Positions 1 to 11,694 of a stretch of 64,000 nucleotides of DNA are shown here, piece by piece (the stretch's first letter is position 1; the number at the start of each line of letters is the position of its first letter). The notes beneath the pieces are model-generated. The model had not been told where the DNA came from, made no database searches, and saw only the letters and a program-made list of their open reading frames with translations. The position numbers were made by a program, and so were the translations under genes. The DNA is taken from the NCBI GenBank assembly GCA_963969595.1, contig OZ018408.1, positions 8,553,823 through 8,617,822 of the forward strand. Reading direction: 5' to 3'. The DNA is from Neckera pumila (lineage: Eukaryota > Streptophyta > Bryopsida > Hypnales > Neckeraceae).

Positions 1-570
1 ATCGGTTCGATTGGAAGCTTCATGTTCATCATGTCCATGTCCAGAGGTAGGCGGAGGAGGAGAGTGGTGTTCCTGCCGAATCTCATATCCTACACTTGAG
101 TCATAACCTTCATTGTCTCGATAGTGAGCTGATTGCCTTGCCGGGGCATGAGCCATGTTGGAGGCGTGGGTGTGGCTTCCAAAAGAGTTCCGGTCATCAC
201 CTTGGTCATCGTTTGAATCATGCCACCCATAGCTTTGACGACTCCTACCTTCTTCTTCCCCGTTGGACTCACGCCGACCGTAGTTTTGGTGAGCACCTGG
301 ATCCTCATAGGACTCATGCCGCACGCCGTAATTATGACGGGAAGGACTGGTTCCGGCCGATCGTTGGCCGTGATAGGAGTGTGCATCATCTTGCTGATGG
401 TGGTGGTGACGATCGTGGTTGTGGCCTGTGTGGCCGTGATGGTGATGGCTATGGTCTCCATATGAATGATGCGCTCCGCGGTAATCTGAGCTTCCACTAT
501 GAGATGCGTCTTGTTGTCTGTCCTCAGGTGGGGAGGACTCCCCTTGCTCATCCCAGTCCCACATTGACAT
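1..570 (-). CDS. Partial 5' exon of an unidentified His/Gly/Ser-rich protein
   Basis: An uninterrupted reading frame runs on the minus strand from an ATG at 570 to the window edge: 190 codons, no stop, so the gene continues to the left. The protein begins MSMWDWDEQGE and is then highly hydrophilic, with dense His runs (residues about 40-60, a mix of H, G, D and N), many Ser, Tyr, Arg, Asp and Gln, and a short proline run near the window edge. No signal peptide, membrane segment or catalytic motif is visible. The composition is that of a disordered, possibly metal-binding or RNA-associated region. I do not recognise the family. The choice of this frame over the other open frames here rests on its length, the acidic/aromatic start and the lack of any stop. 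It could be the disordered head of a larger protein. Confidence 0.55.
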   Translation of the reverse strand, partial: MSMWDWDEQGESSPPEDRQQDASHSGSSDYRGAHHSYGDHSHHHHGHTGHNHDRHHHHQQDDAHSYHGQRSAGTSPSRHNYGVRHESYEDPGAHQNYGRRESNGEEEGRSRQSYGWHDSNDDQGDDRNSFGSHTHASNMAHAPARQSAHYRDNEGYDSSVGYEIRQEHHSPPPPTSGHGHDEHEASNRTD

Positions 571-1921
571 TGCAGCTAGGTGCCCCGAAATAGCGTTCAC
601 AGTTAGCTAGGTACTTAGTTAGAGTGCACATCTTCTGCTCCAGTTGTTGAGACCCAATGCCTGCAGCAATTTGCCAAGGGTATTCTCATAGTTTGCTCCA
701 ACTACCTTCTTTCCATTCTGATCATTCGTGAAGCAACAATCCAATTGGCCGTACCCTAAAACCTATCAATCCCAGTTGCTCCCACAGTAGCTTGAGAAGT
801 GAAGCAATGAGAAGGAAGTGCGATCACTCGCCAGCAAATTCAAACGCTGGATCTCCTTTTGACTTGCGGCACCTGCTGTGCCCATAAGGCATGTAGAAGT
901 GCTGTTGGGATGAAGATTCGTCTTGAATCATATACCTGCTGTAAGCGACTGGAGAGCACTCTTTATCTCAAGGGGAAAATCGTCATCAGGGTTTAGTCTC
1001 AATAAAGGCAATACAAGATCAACATAGGCGAAAATTTCAAAATCACACTTTCCAGCACCGCCCAAAAATCACATAAAAATCTTTACAAATTGTGATAGCA
1101 GAATTGGGTAAAAAACCCGGAAACAGAATTAACACTCCCTGAATGCTTCCCCTGGTCGATTCGAGACTGAAGATGCAGAGGTCTGAAAAGGTGGTGGCGC
1201 TTCAAGGAACACGAAGTGACTACAACTGGGAGCCCTCTTGAAGCTTAACCCTTGTATGAAAGCTTAACCTAGCTTCTTTCATTGCTAACCCTGGTTCTCC
1301 AAGTACTACGTTCTCTTGAGCATCCTCAATCTCTCTTTTCGCCGCCTCCGAGCGCTCTAGATGAACTGGGATTAAAATGATACGCCGAAGGACAAACAAA
1401 TGGAATTTCTCAAGAAACATGGAGAGTTGGAACTATTCTACACACTCTCCCAAACTATTCCTCGTTTGCTTGTGATGTTACAAAAAAAAAAACATCCAGC
1501 AATAATTCTCAAACTTCTATCCACCTAGCTACTAAAACAGATTATATCCCAAAACCTTCAGTCTAGAAATAGAAACTTTTCAATCACATGTCTTCAATGT
1601 AGCTGTTTCTCTTCTAAAAAGTAACTCTGGACCTAAGGCGAAGGATTATTGTAGCCGAGAACTACCACTGGAACCACCAGAAAACAGGGAATATAAAATA
1701 TAAAAACATGTACTTTTTATACATGAATGTAGCTTTCTTGACATAAGAGAAAGAAATACCACATGCTACCAATTGCATTTTTCAAATTCCGGAACTTGCT
1801 GATGCCCCAATGATCCATATATTCTGCGTTCAAAATCCAGCATGCCGGGTACCTTGAAGTGCCTCCACAGTGCCTCCACAGTTGAGCAACTGAATGTAGG
1901 GTTTAAAGCAACTGACCCTTC
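571..1921. other. Intergenic: upstream of the His-rich gene, downstream of gamma-SNAP
   Basis: This should hold the 5' UTR and promoter of the leftward His-rich gene and the 3' UTR of gamma-SNAP. A 66-codon frame on the minus strand (1220-1420) has a charged, helix-like middle part but no recognisable family and no splice context I can defend, so it is not called. I see nothing else definite here. Confidence 0.4.
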
Positions 1922-4900
1922 TTATGTGAGATCTTCTTCGTTTAAGTTGGTATCACTCGACTCTCCTGGCAAAATAGCTTTAAGCTCACCCATCGGCAAC
2001 TGCTTAGCCAGCCTTACAATCTGCAAAAGATACCCACGAACAAAGGTTTAGGTTATGGCAACTACATGCAAGCAACAATAAGTATCATAGAGCCTACAGA
2101 GTGGACCATTTAAGTCAGCAGTACTTTACTGGTTATACTGAATTCGAAAAAGGCATCTGTTGTTCAACAACAGTAATTCACCTTTATTAATAAATGAGGT
2201 GAAAAAAACAAAGTAGTTACAAAACACCCTCCCATTTCTATGACGGAATCACCCATAGGATAAATCAGTGTGGTTTTGATGCAGTCAAAAATACGGTGGG
2301 TTTGGAGCTTTGAAAATGCACACAATTGAACTGTCAAGGCATGGGTGCATAATCTAATTTAACCCTCATCCTAGATTTCCAGTAGATGTCTGACCAATAA
2401 TTCTCATGATCAAAACGATTGTGTATAATAGATAATTTCTACCTATAATCAGTGTAGTTGGCTGAATACGCACTGATATGGTTCCTGTCCCTCTGGTCAG
2501 CTACCGCTTTCAGATGTTGACCACAAGTTGCTGGAGTATTGATAAGGGGAAATGGGCATATTCACATACAAACATGCAAAGGTGAATATAGTTGATTACA
2601 TCCAAGGTGGGATACGCATAAACGAACGTTATCATAACGGACATGTCGAGTTTCTATCGGGACTCACCATGTGATCTAAATGGGGAATGACATAACTTGA
2701 CCCGACCACATGCCTTATCTCATCTGCACTCCCCACATTATATGCTGATAGAAGCTTTTCAGCAGTTTCACCTTGTTCGCTTCTGTAAAATGCATCCACC
2801 CTGCAACCCCTCCCCCCATTTAATGACTATATATATAAAAACATACTTTGCAATTAAACTTTGCAATCTAACCGAAGACATTAGAAGCAGGTTATTTGCG
2901 CATATTAATTCCCCAAAATTATTTGACCAAGACGACTGAGCAAGTAAACCATGTGATGAGATAGCCGGCTTATAGCATTGGTGACAAGGATGATAGCAAA
3001 CCAAAAACAGATCCACAAGATGAATAAAGTGCATGCAGGACAAAATCTTCAGAATCTGAGAAGAGGGAATCTGAGAACGTACTGAGAACAATCATTGTAG
3101 CATTGTTGTGCTTGCTTCAAATCTTCATCGTAAAAATGAACTATGATAGCACTGAGGTAAGCCTGGAATTCACACCGCAAACAAATTTCAAGGAAGCAAA
3201 CTAAAAAGCAACTCCACTAACAGATTCAAAATCTTTACACAGTTACATACTGTTACACAGTCAAATGGTTCCATACACAAGCAGAAACTTCCACAACTAT
3301 ACAAACTGATTTCTACTTGCAGAATCGACAGGCAAGACAAACATGTACTCTTGCATACTGTTCTTTCAAGAAGCACGAAACTGACAATTTCGACAAGAGA
3401 AATATCGCTACTCACTTTACACTGGCTCTGAGTGGCTTGACATTTGTCTGCTGACTGGCCCCATCTCACAAGCACAGCTGCCGCATCCTTAAACCTTCAA
3501 TAAATAAGATCAGCTGTTTTTAAAGAAGCCCAGGGAACGAAATATGGGCTAGTTAACCAGAATGCCACGATGGGACCATAATCATCGGAGAATGTACAAT
3601 GCATATTGATGCACCATTCAGATCCTAGAGCAAAGATCTCATTCTTCAATGCAGTAGTAAGAATACCTATGAAGCTTGATGTAAAGATTAACTGCTGCAC
3701 GATAAGTGTCGAAGGCCATCTGCTCGCGACCTTCCTCCTCAAGCATCGCACAAGCATCTAAGTACATCCTGACTGCAACTTCCGGCTTTTCGTCTTCCAC
3801 TGCCCTGGACAAGGGACAAATGTAAGCCAAATCAAATCGCGCCTCATAAAACTGAGAAATCATGCGCATCAGTTAGAAGGGAGGTAATTACCGGGCGCCT
3901 CTGCCAAGCACATCAGCACTGGGTTGTACTTTCCCACAATGCAGAAAAAGTTCGCTGGCTCTCCTGTAGGAAGCAACCGTCTCATCAATAAAACCAAGCT
4001 CTTTTGCGAGGGCTCCTACCGACTCCATATGCTTTCCTGCAGACCAAGGTCTGAACCGATCCGCCGGTTAAGGGCATGCTTCCATAAGAAAAAGAAAGGA
4101 AGACGTTATTAACCCAGATGCAGCAGTCTCAGACTACTCACTGCAGTTTCTCACTCCAGACATAAGTGATTATTCCTCGAAGGCAAAAACAGAACGTAAA
4201 AACAGAACGCAAAAGAAGTCGGGATCGAAGCCAAGGTTGATAGAAAAAACACTAATACACAAACGCGCAACGCCTGGAACTGTAAAACGAAGCAATATAA
4301 CTAAATCTCTACTCTTCAGCTGGTAATTGTGCGTAAGTATGCTTGCAAAAATTGTGCGGCCATGCCAAGTATCTCACAACCATCTCAGAGAATGGATCCC
4401 TAAAATCGATCTTATGAAAATTGCGCGATGAACGGTGCTTGGTCTCGCACTAAAACCAGTAACATTACACCACAATCCAATTGACTCGCCACTTTCCAAA
4501 ATGAGAAAAAATAAACTGCAAAGTGGAGGATACGATGATAATTTCTCTTGACCAGTCGCCGCTTTCTCGTAGCAAATCTTTGCTTCCTCAAACATCTTTG
4601 CCAGCTTAAATGCAGAGGCTGTCCAAAGCCGGTCAGCAGCAAAAACTCAGATGAATTTAACATATTTAGATTGAAAGAGTCAACAAAAACGAATCAAGAA
4701 AACAGAGAGCTCCAGGAGAGTTAACATTTTGTTTTCAAAGACACGCACGACCTAATCAGGGGATCCGTCTCTTGCCTGCTTGCTCGTAGAGAGGAGTGGC
4801 AGCAGCCCAGTTAGGCGACCAATTGAACAGGCTGACCTTGGTTCTGCGCAAACAAGCAGGTGTCATAAGACCACGAGTGTCCGAGCCAGCAGACGCAACA

Positions 4901-5033
4901 AGACAGAACAGAACAGAGGCAGAAATGGCACTCACAACTTGTCCGCTTGGCGGAGGAGATCATGGGCGGGGAGGACGCGAGAGTCGTGAGACGACGAGGA
5001 GCCCGTCTCGGAGACCTTGCTGTAGTCCGCCAT
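1922..5033 (-). CDS. GSNAP: Gamma-soluble NSF attachment protein (gamma-SNAP)
   Basis: SNAP adaptors recruit the NSF ATPase to SNARE complexes for disassembly after membrane fusion. Nine exons (minus strand) join in frame: 4936-5033, 4776-4843, 4534-4618, 3892-4050, 3667-3804, 3416-3494, 3083-3162, 2668-2800, 1922-2020, giving 312 aa, normal for the family. The product is an all-helical TPR-like array. Family landmarks are the N-terminal SLFNWSPNWAAATPLYEQA, then CYEKAATGQEKLSS, KHMESVGALAKELG, LDACAMLEEEGREQMAFDTY, DKCQATQSQCK and an acidic end NLNEEDLT followed by TAA. The second intron (4619-4775) starts with GC rather than GT; the others are GT-AG. The start at 5033 matches the usual family N-terminus. 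An in-frame upstream ATG at 5162 would add 43 residues that look like translated leader. Identification rests on remembered family sequence, and the exon phases all agree. Confidence 0.93.
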
Positions 5034-6876
5034 GGCGTGAATGCGCACTCGACAACTGCAAGGAATGAGAAGTGCAGGTCGGGAAGCGCCGGCTGCTGCT
5101 GCTGCTTCTGCTTCGTGCAACAACAACACATAAACTGGTGACCTAATCTGGATCGGGCGCAAAAGGTGAAAGACTTATTAACCCTTGAAAATCACACCAA
5201 GTCCCCAGGGTCTGATTTCTCAGTGTATTTTGAAAATCTTTGTCCCCAAGGATTCTCAAAGGGTTCAGTTAAGCTATTCTTCTTCGTCGCCTTCGTCGCC
5301 TTTGTCGTTGTCGATTCCTGTGCTGCAACAGCCCCTGCACCCCGCTCTAACTTAGACAAATCTCTCTGTTTCTGTCTGTCCCTCTGCCTCAACAGGGCCG
5401 AGGCACGCAACGAGAAGCTGAGGACGCCATGGCCGTTCTCCAAGACGGCTGTGATGCTCAGCCTTTTTTTTGCTGGCTAAAAAGTAGCCAAATTGCGAAA
5501 CCGTCTTTCGCCTTCAGAAAGTCCTTAAAGAAAAGACAAGGAGATTTCTTTATGTTTTCGCCACGTCGCCATAACATTGGCTGGTCCTGTCGCTGCAGTG
5601 TGACGCAGAAAGGTGGCTCCCTCCTGATGAGCCCGCGCACATGCCAAGTTTTCTTGGCGGGTGCCGGCGGGTGTTGGCGGAGTCGGGCCTGGCGCAGGCG
5701 GATGTAGCTCTGGCGGGTTTGAACCCCGCCAGGGCCTGTGCCAGTTAATTTCTCGAGTTTCTCACCTCGTGGGTGGGGTCCCGGGGGATTTTTTTTTAAC
5801 AACAATGGACGGAATGCACGGCCTGGGCTTCTCATTTCACCTGGAGCGGCAGGCGTGGCAGGGCGTGGTGGAGCAGGCATGTGCGGGCTGCGGGCTGAGG
5901 GCGCAGTGCCAGCCATCGGGAATTGCGCTCCGCCCACTGCCGACTCAACACCTAGCCAAGCGGATGGCGGGTGGCGGGTGTGATTCTGGGCATGTGCGCG
6001 GGCTCCCTGGTGCGATAGGAGTGCGCGTTTGAATTTTCAGTTGGTCGCCTGCTTGGGCACGGGGTGTTTAGGGTGTATCGCCATATTGCTTTCATTGGAG
6101 GTACGTACTTTGTCTTTTGTCGCCAGATCTTCAAAGTCGTTAGAATAGTTTTGGATTTGTGAAGTAAGTATTATGATTTTCTTGTATACCACTTGCTGAA
6201 ATCTGTTTGTTGTGCGGAGTGGGTTGTGGATTAGGGTTGTGGGAGGGTTCAGGCCATGATGGCAACGGTTTTGAAGCAGCATGGTGGTCGCTCTTGTGGG
6301 CGATGTAGTGCGTTGACAACCAAGGTTTATCGCGGTAGTCTCACCAAATTTAAATTGCTCCGTTTCTTGTTGCTTTTCATTTGTTGTATATTGAACAGTT
6401 GAAGCTTCTAATTTGCTCTCATTGTTTTTCTGAGTGATTCCTGAGAGGGGTCCGAAAAGATATTGAAGCCGGTGGTGCTTCAGAGGCTGCGACGGACAAC
6501 AGTGCTAGAATCATATTTTCGTAGTAGCCGGAACTCCGACAATCTCATTGAGATTGTGTTTCTTGAACGTCCATTGAAGCGCGTGAGATTGGAGTCGACG
6601 TCGTTGCCGTTGGAAGAGACTTCTGCTTTAGGATTAGCATGCACCCTTGGACGCTCCAATCCCACGGTGCACCTCATCTGTCCTACAGGGCTTCTTGATT
6701 TGCCTGAGGTGGTCGGCAGATAGGAGGATGATAACGTCGTGGAGGTTGTCAACATCGATAGCTCCGGGACCGATGATCAGAAAGCAAAACAAAAGAGCTA
6801 CAAGGTCAATAGGAAGTGCCAAGATACTTGGTTAATTCAACACCCTTGGGCGGGGATGGTGCGTGGAGATTGAGAC
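5034..6876. other. Intergenic: gamma-SNAP promoter and GC-rich stretch
   Basis: The part next to 5033 should contain the gamma-SNAP 5' UTR and promoter. From about 5560 to 6030 the DNA is strongly GC-rich compared with the surroundings. It is open in several frames on both strands, but the frames overlap each other, have biased composition and resemble no family, so no gene is called. From about 6463 the sequence looks like the leader of the hAT remnant that follows. Confidence 0.4.
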
Positions 6877-9422
6877 ATGACCGTGCACAAAGTTCAGTGC
6901 AAGATTTGCACCCAAGTTCATGGCAAGGCAGTCACCATGGGCCCGAAGACAGACACCCTCGAGAAGCATGTGGGCAAGCGCGTCGCCAAGAAGGACTTGT
7001 CGCAATTGGGGGTGAAGAAAGGGGACGTGTACATCAACAAGACTTGTTGTCACTTCAAGGCCATGGGTGTTTCCAACACGCAGATGATCAATCGTCCAAC
7101 CATAGCGTAGCAAGTGAATATTGAGATGAAGGGTGAGAAGGCGCGGAAGATTCAACAATTTACTACTATTTTTCACGTCCTTCACAGTGGTTGCCCTATG
7201 GTGGAGTATGAAAGCTTGCAGGAGTTGTTCACGTATTTGTAGATGCCACACATGAGTCGGAAACATTGGAGCGATTTTGCCAGCTGGACAATGGCAGAGT
7301 ACATCCATAAGGAGATCACGAGAAAGACTAAGCAAAATATGGCGGCCTACGGGTTTTTTCCCAAAACGTACGATGAAGTCACTACGATAGACAACATGCA
7401 ATGGATATCGATCCATGCATACGTTGTGCAGGACTTTGCCAAAGTCCCCATGGTGCTAGCTTTGGAGAAGGTGACAGAGGGGGGAACTGCATCAAGGCTA
7501 GCGATTTGCATAATTGACGCCATTGAAGATAAAGTTGGCATCACACGGCAGGACATGCGTTCCAACTGGATTTCTTTTGGAGCAAATGGTGCAGCCGTCT
7601 TCCAGGTGCTTCTCCATCGTCCTTTCTATCTCTCTAATTCATGATTTCCGCTTGCTAATTTATGCATGTTGTTGATGATTTTTGCTTCATTATTTATGCA
7701 TGTTGTTGCACAGGGATCAAGAGCAGGTGTTACCAAAATCTTACAGGAACGAGTTACTCCCCATATGGAGGGAGTGCACTGTTTTAGCCACCGGACGAAC
7801 CTGCGGTGAAGACCCTGTCTCACTTACCAATAATTGCAAAAATAGAGACTCTACTTTAGACTTTGCATGGGTACTTTGCAGCGAGTCCAAAAAGGCATCT
7901 TGAATTCACAAAACTCGCTGAACTCATGCATACAAAAGGATTGAAGATCATTCTGCAGGTCAGCATTTTCTTTGTGCCATTTGTGTCTGCAGGTTCTATA
8001 TAGAGCTGGTTTATTGACCGTAGCTTATATGAAGCTGGCCTTGCCTTGTATGCTCCCACTTACTTGCATGTGATTCTTGCAGGTTAAGACACAATGGTTG
8101 AGCATGTTGTCTCCACTGAAGAGGGTGATAGGGGAATATAAGACACTCATGGCGAAGATGGCGGAAGATTGGTTTGACAAAGACTCCAAGGCTTCTGCAA
8201 GAGAAGCTGCCAGGAAGAATTTCAACCTTCTCATTGACATATCTAATCCTTGTGCATTATTGTGTTTTCTACCTCTCTTAGAAATAGTGCATGACCTCAT
8301 TAAGTTTTCAACAAAGGGATGTTTTTGTTTGTGATTATGTTACTGCAGTTAAGGTTTGTCAGGCACAATTGTATGAACTTTACAGTAACCCAAGCACATG
8401 CTTCGTTTCTGATGCCTTCTGTGAGTTTAAGGAATTTTCATGTGGACGTCATCCAAGCATGTCTTGGAACTGGACACCGTCGACTTTGGACTTGAACTCC
8501 AATGAAGTGGAGCATATTCATTGGACATGCGGTCCTATGAAGTTCAACGCTATCATTGGTAATGAGTTTGGTGGAGCAGAGCCTGTGACAAAAGACAACT
8601 TCACGAAGGTGATCACATGCGTAAAGTCACTATGTACAGGTAAATGTGATTCCAACCTGTAGTCTTTTGATGTAAGCTTCCAATCTGATGTAAGCTTTGA
8701 ATCCGTAGTATTTGCTCATGTAGGGTATCTGAACCACCGAACCACCTTTGCTAGCAATGGAAATCAGTTTCCTGTGTGCTCAACTAACCAAAAATACAAC
8801 CGAAATGCTTCCACTAATTCTAAACTTTGTTTGTAAAGAGGCAACGAAGAAGCTGATAAGTGAGTTGAGTAGCAGATTCCCTGCTTCCAACATCATGGAT
8901 TTGTTGGGCGTTATGTACCCTCAGTACTGGCTGCAATTGAACCCAGACACGCTCTTCGAGCGTCACTTCACGGTTCTGAAGGAGCAATTCTATCACAAGA
9001 AAAGTGCAAGTGAAATAGTAAGCCCGGGACTGCTGAGTAAAGATAAGCTAAACCACCAGTGCAGCACCTGAAAGGCCACTATGAAGGCAAACGCAGCTGA
9101 CGCCATGGAGAAACCGGTCCTCCTCAATCCCTTGACAAGATTGTGGCGGAATATTGGAATCTCTGTGTCGTTATGGGCTGCCATCTCCGAATGGATCAAG
9201 TTGGCAAAGACTGCAGCTTTGCAGGTTCTTGGATCCGTCAAAGATGAGCGTATTTTCTCCTCTGTAGCCTTCTCCATAGGCAAACTTTGGAATTGCCTTG
9301 ACGACCACCTTGAATGTGCCGTTGGTGTGTATTTTCAGCGGTACTACACAGTAAGGGATTTTCCCTTTGAGAACACCTACGATGCCTGGAAGAAGGATAA
9401 AAAGTGCAAGCATGAGGCTTGA
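6877..9422 (+). pseudogene. hAT-like transposase (BED-type zinc finger plus dimerisation domain), degenerate
   Basis: This is a hAT-superfamily transposase or domesticated derivative (ZNF862-like), cut-and-paste type. The N-terminal part (6877-7110) has a zinc-finger-like CKIC ... LEKHVGKR arrangement. Frame continues through two in-frame stops (7108-7110, 7240-7242) to a donor after 7605. The next exon starts at 7714 (GSRAGVTKILQERV ... GVHCFSHRTNL) and breaks by frameshift near 7804, where homology resumes as VKTLSHLPIIAKIETLL followed by a TAG and TLHGYFAASPKRHLEF. An exon near 8083 has VKTQWLSMLSPLKRVIGEY. The C-terminal hAT dimerisation region is near 9190-9410 (SVKDERIFSSVAFSIGKLWN, then FPFENTYDAWKK). 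At least three stops and one frameshift make it non-functional. It kept introns. Element ends and target duplications were not found. Confidence 0.8.
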
Positions 9423-9529
9423 GTATGGGAACTTGCAATTCTCGATGATGAACTTCATTGGCCGAGTTCACGGATTCGCAAGTTCAATGTCTAGGTGTTA
9501 GTTTGTGTTTGTTGTATTGTTTGTTGATT

Positions 9530-9710
9530 GCCTAGTTTGTCATGATTGATGTTGCATTTCAATTTAGAACTTTTGCCTTGTGTTTGTTGCTTGCCTGGTT
9601 CGTGAAGACTTATGTTGCATTTCAATTTAGAACTTATTTCTTGTATTAGCTGCGTGCCTAGTTTGTCATGACTCTTGTTGCATTTCAATTAAAAACTTAT
9701 GGCTTGCATT
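9530..9710. repeat. Three tandem copies of a ~63-bp unit
   Basis: Three successive, slightly diverged units begin at about 9530, 9593 and 9655. Each contains GCCTAGTTTGTCATGA-like sequence followed by GTTGCATTTCAATTTAGAAC. They lie just after the hAT dimerisation domain and may belong to its 3' region. Confidence 0.75.
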
Positions 9711-9942
9711 TGACCATTTGTTGGTTTGGTTGTCTTAGAAAGCTGTGTTGTAGTTTTTGAATAGGAGTCACGAAAATCCGTGAACAAGGACAGCCAACTA
9801 AGAGAATTTTGACCAATTGCAATTTGTGTTACCAAGGAATTCTTCCGAATCCCTAATTTGGACTATTAGGTGCCATTTTTAGAAGTTTTTATAAGTATAG
9901 GTGCCATATTTAAAAAAAAAGTGATGCATTCTTAGCCAAGAC

Positions 9943-11694
9943 ATTAGATGATATTTGGGGGTCGCGGAGGGCCGTTTCAGGCCTGTTCCCTGATCTGCCC
10001 AGATCCAGTGAACGCTGATACGGGTGTGTCAGAAAAAAAAAATTTCAAAAAAATTTCAAAAAAAAAAAAAAAAAAAAAAAAGATTTTACCAAAATATCAT
10101 TTTAAGCAAAAATAAAAAATAAAAATAAAAATATATATATACAGTGAGTGACGAAACCGAGTACTTTTGTGAAACATTTTCATTCAAACAACCATACCAT
10201 AAGCATCAATGGTTAAAACCCAAAAGTGTACACATGAAAGTTGTAGAGCACGACATACAACACGTTACCATAGAAGTTTAAAGAAAAAATTAGTTGTGAT
10301 TTGAAAGAAAATTAATTCCAAAGTTTGCTATGTCAAAAACTCGGTTTTGTTCAACATAGTTTGGCTTTACTTTATCTTTTGTCAATTTTTTTTTAAAACT
10401 CCTAAAAAACTTTTTGTACCTTAGCATGTTGGTATACATCATTTTTGATTGTTGTATACAAAAATTGAAGGACTTTCACATTTATAGAATTAAAAATATT
10501 AACAATTTAACAAACATGCAAATGATGTTGGTTCTCACAAAATTTGAGTTTTTTTTGTGGAATTCAGAGCATGGGATTGCATTAGCCATGGTAAAGAGGA
10601 TATAGGTTGCAAAATAGACCACTTTTATATCTAAATGTCCTTGTATATAAAATATTTGTTGAATTGGGCAATGTGTACAATTTATATTTTACAATTGTAT
10701 AATGCATTTTTAATTTCAACTTTTGTGTTCAAAGACTAGAGTTCATGATGCATATAAATCATCCAAAAAAATTCAAAAAATTCCATCATCATTGTCTGTA
10801 TTATCCAAAAACAGCTAATTTTTTGAATGTCAGTGTAATTTTTGAAAATTAGCTGTTTTTGGATAATACAGACAATGATGATGGAATTTTTTGAATTTTT
10901 TTGGATGATTTATATGCATCATGAACTCTAGTCTTTGAACACAAAAGTTAAAATTAAAAATGCATTATACAATTGTAAAATATAAATTGTACGCATTGCC
11001 CAATTCAACAAATATTTTATATACAAGGACATTTAGATATAAAAGTGGTCTATTTTGCAACCTATACCCTCTTTACCATGGCTAATGCAATCCCATGCTC
11101 TGAATTCCACAAAAAAAAATCAAATTTTGTGAAAACCAACATCATTTGCATGTTTGTTAAATTGTTAATATTTTTAATTCTATAAATGTGAAAGTCCTTC
11201 AATTTTTGTATACAACAATCAAAAATGATGTATACCAACATGCTAAGGTACAAAAAGTTTTTTAGGAGTTTTAAAAAAAAATTGACAAAAGATAAAGTAA
11301 AGCCAAACTATGTTGAACAAAACCGAGTTTTTGACATAGCAAACTTTGGAATTAATTTTCTTTCAAATCACAACTAATTTTTTCTTTAAACTTCCATGGT
11401 AACGTGTTGTATGTCGTGCTCTACAACTTTCATGTGTACACTTTTGGGTTTTAACCATTGATGCTTATGGTATGGTTGTTTGAATGAAAATGTTTCACAA
11501 AAGTACTCGGTTTCGTCACTCACTGTATATATATATATATATTTTTTATTTTTTATTTTTGCTTAAAATGATATTTTGGTAAAAAAAATTTTTTTTTTTT
11601 TTTTTTTTTTTCAAAAAGTGACGTGGCAGTCGCTCGACCACGTCAGACAGCAGGGGAACTCACAGCCTTTTAAAACCCCCGAATCTCATGTAAT
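9943..11694. mobile_element. Long palindromic TIR element (family 1, copy A)
   Basis: The ends are imperfect inverted repeats: the left reads ATTAGATGATATTTGGGGGT, the right in reverse complement ATTACATGAGATTCGGGGGT. Next to the left end is GGGCCGTTTCAGGCC. Near the right end is a hairpin-forming GACGTGGCAGTCGCTCGACC segment. Two other elements in the window (16074-16345 and 21188-21482) share these ends. The middle is a giant palindrome. No transposase is encoded, so this looks like a non-autonomous element. Flanking dinucleotides are AC and GC, compared with GC/GC and GA/GA around the two short copies. Confidence 0.8.
10079..11589. repeat. Near-perfect inverted repeat, ~745-bp arms with a 23-bp spacer
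   Basis: The left arm (10079-10822) and right arm (10846-11589) are reverse complements with almost no net length difference: position pairs add to about 21668 at the outer ends and at the centre. The spacer is 10823-10845. A 63-codon open frame occurs in mirror image in both arms (10414-10605 plus, 11062-11253 minus), with three residue differences. I read the mirrored frame as a by-product of the repeat. An RNA crossing the centre would fold into a very long hairpin. Confidence 0.9.

Noticed and set aside
5703..5740. T-arm-like hairpin GCGGGTTTGAACCCCGC suggesting a tRNA
   Set aside because: No matching acceptor stem, D-arm or anticodon arm upstream; it lies in generally GC-rich sequence that forms hairpins easily.
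5458..6032. Overlapping open frames on both strands (159 and 123 codons)
   Set aside because: They overlap each other in GC-rich DNA, have Pro/Arg/Gly-biased composition and show no family motif.
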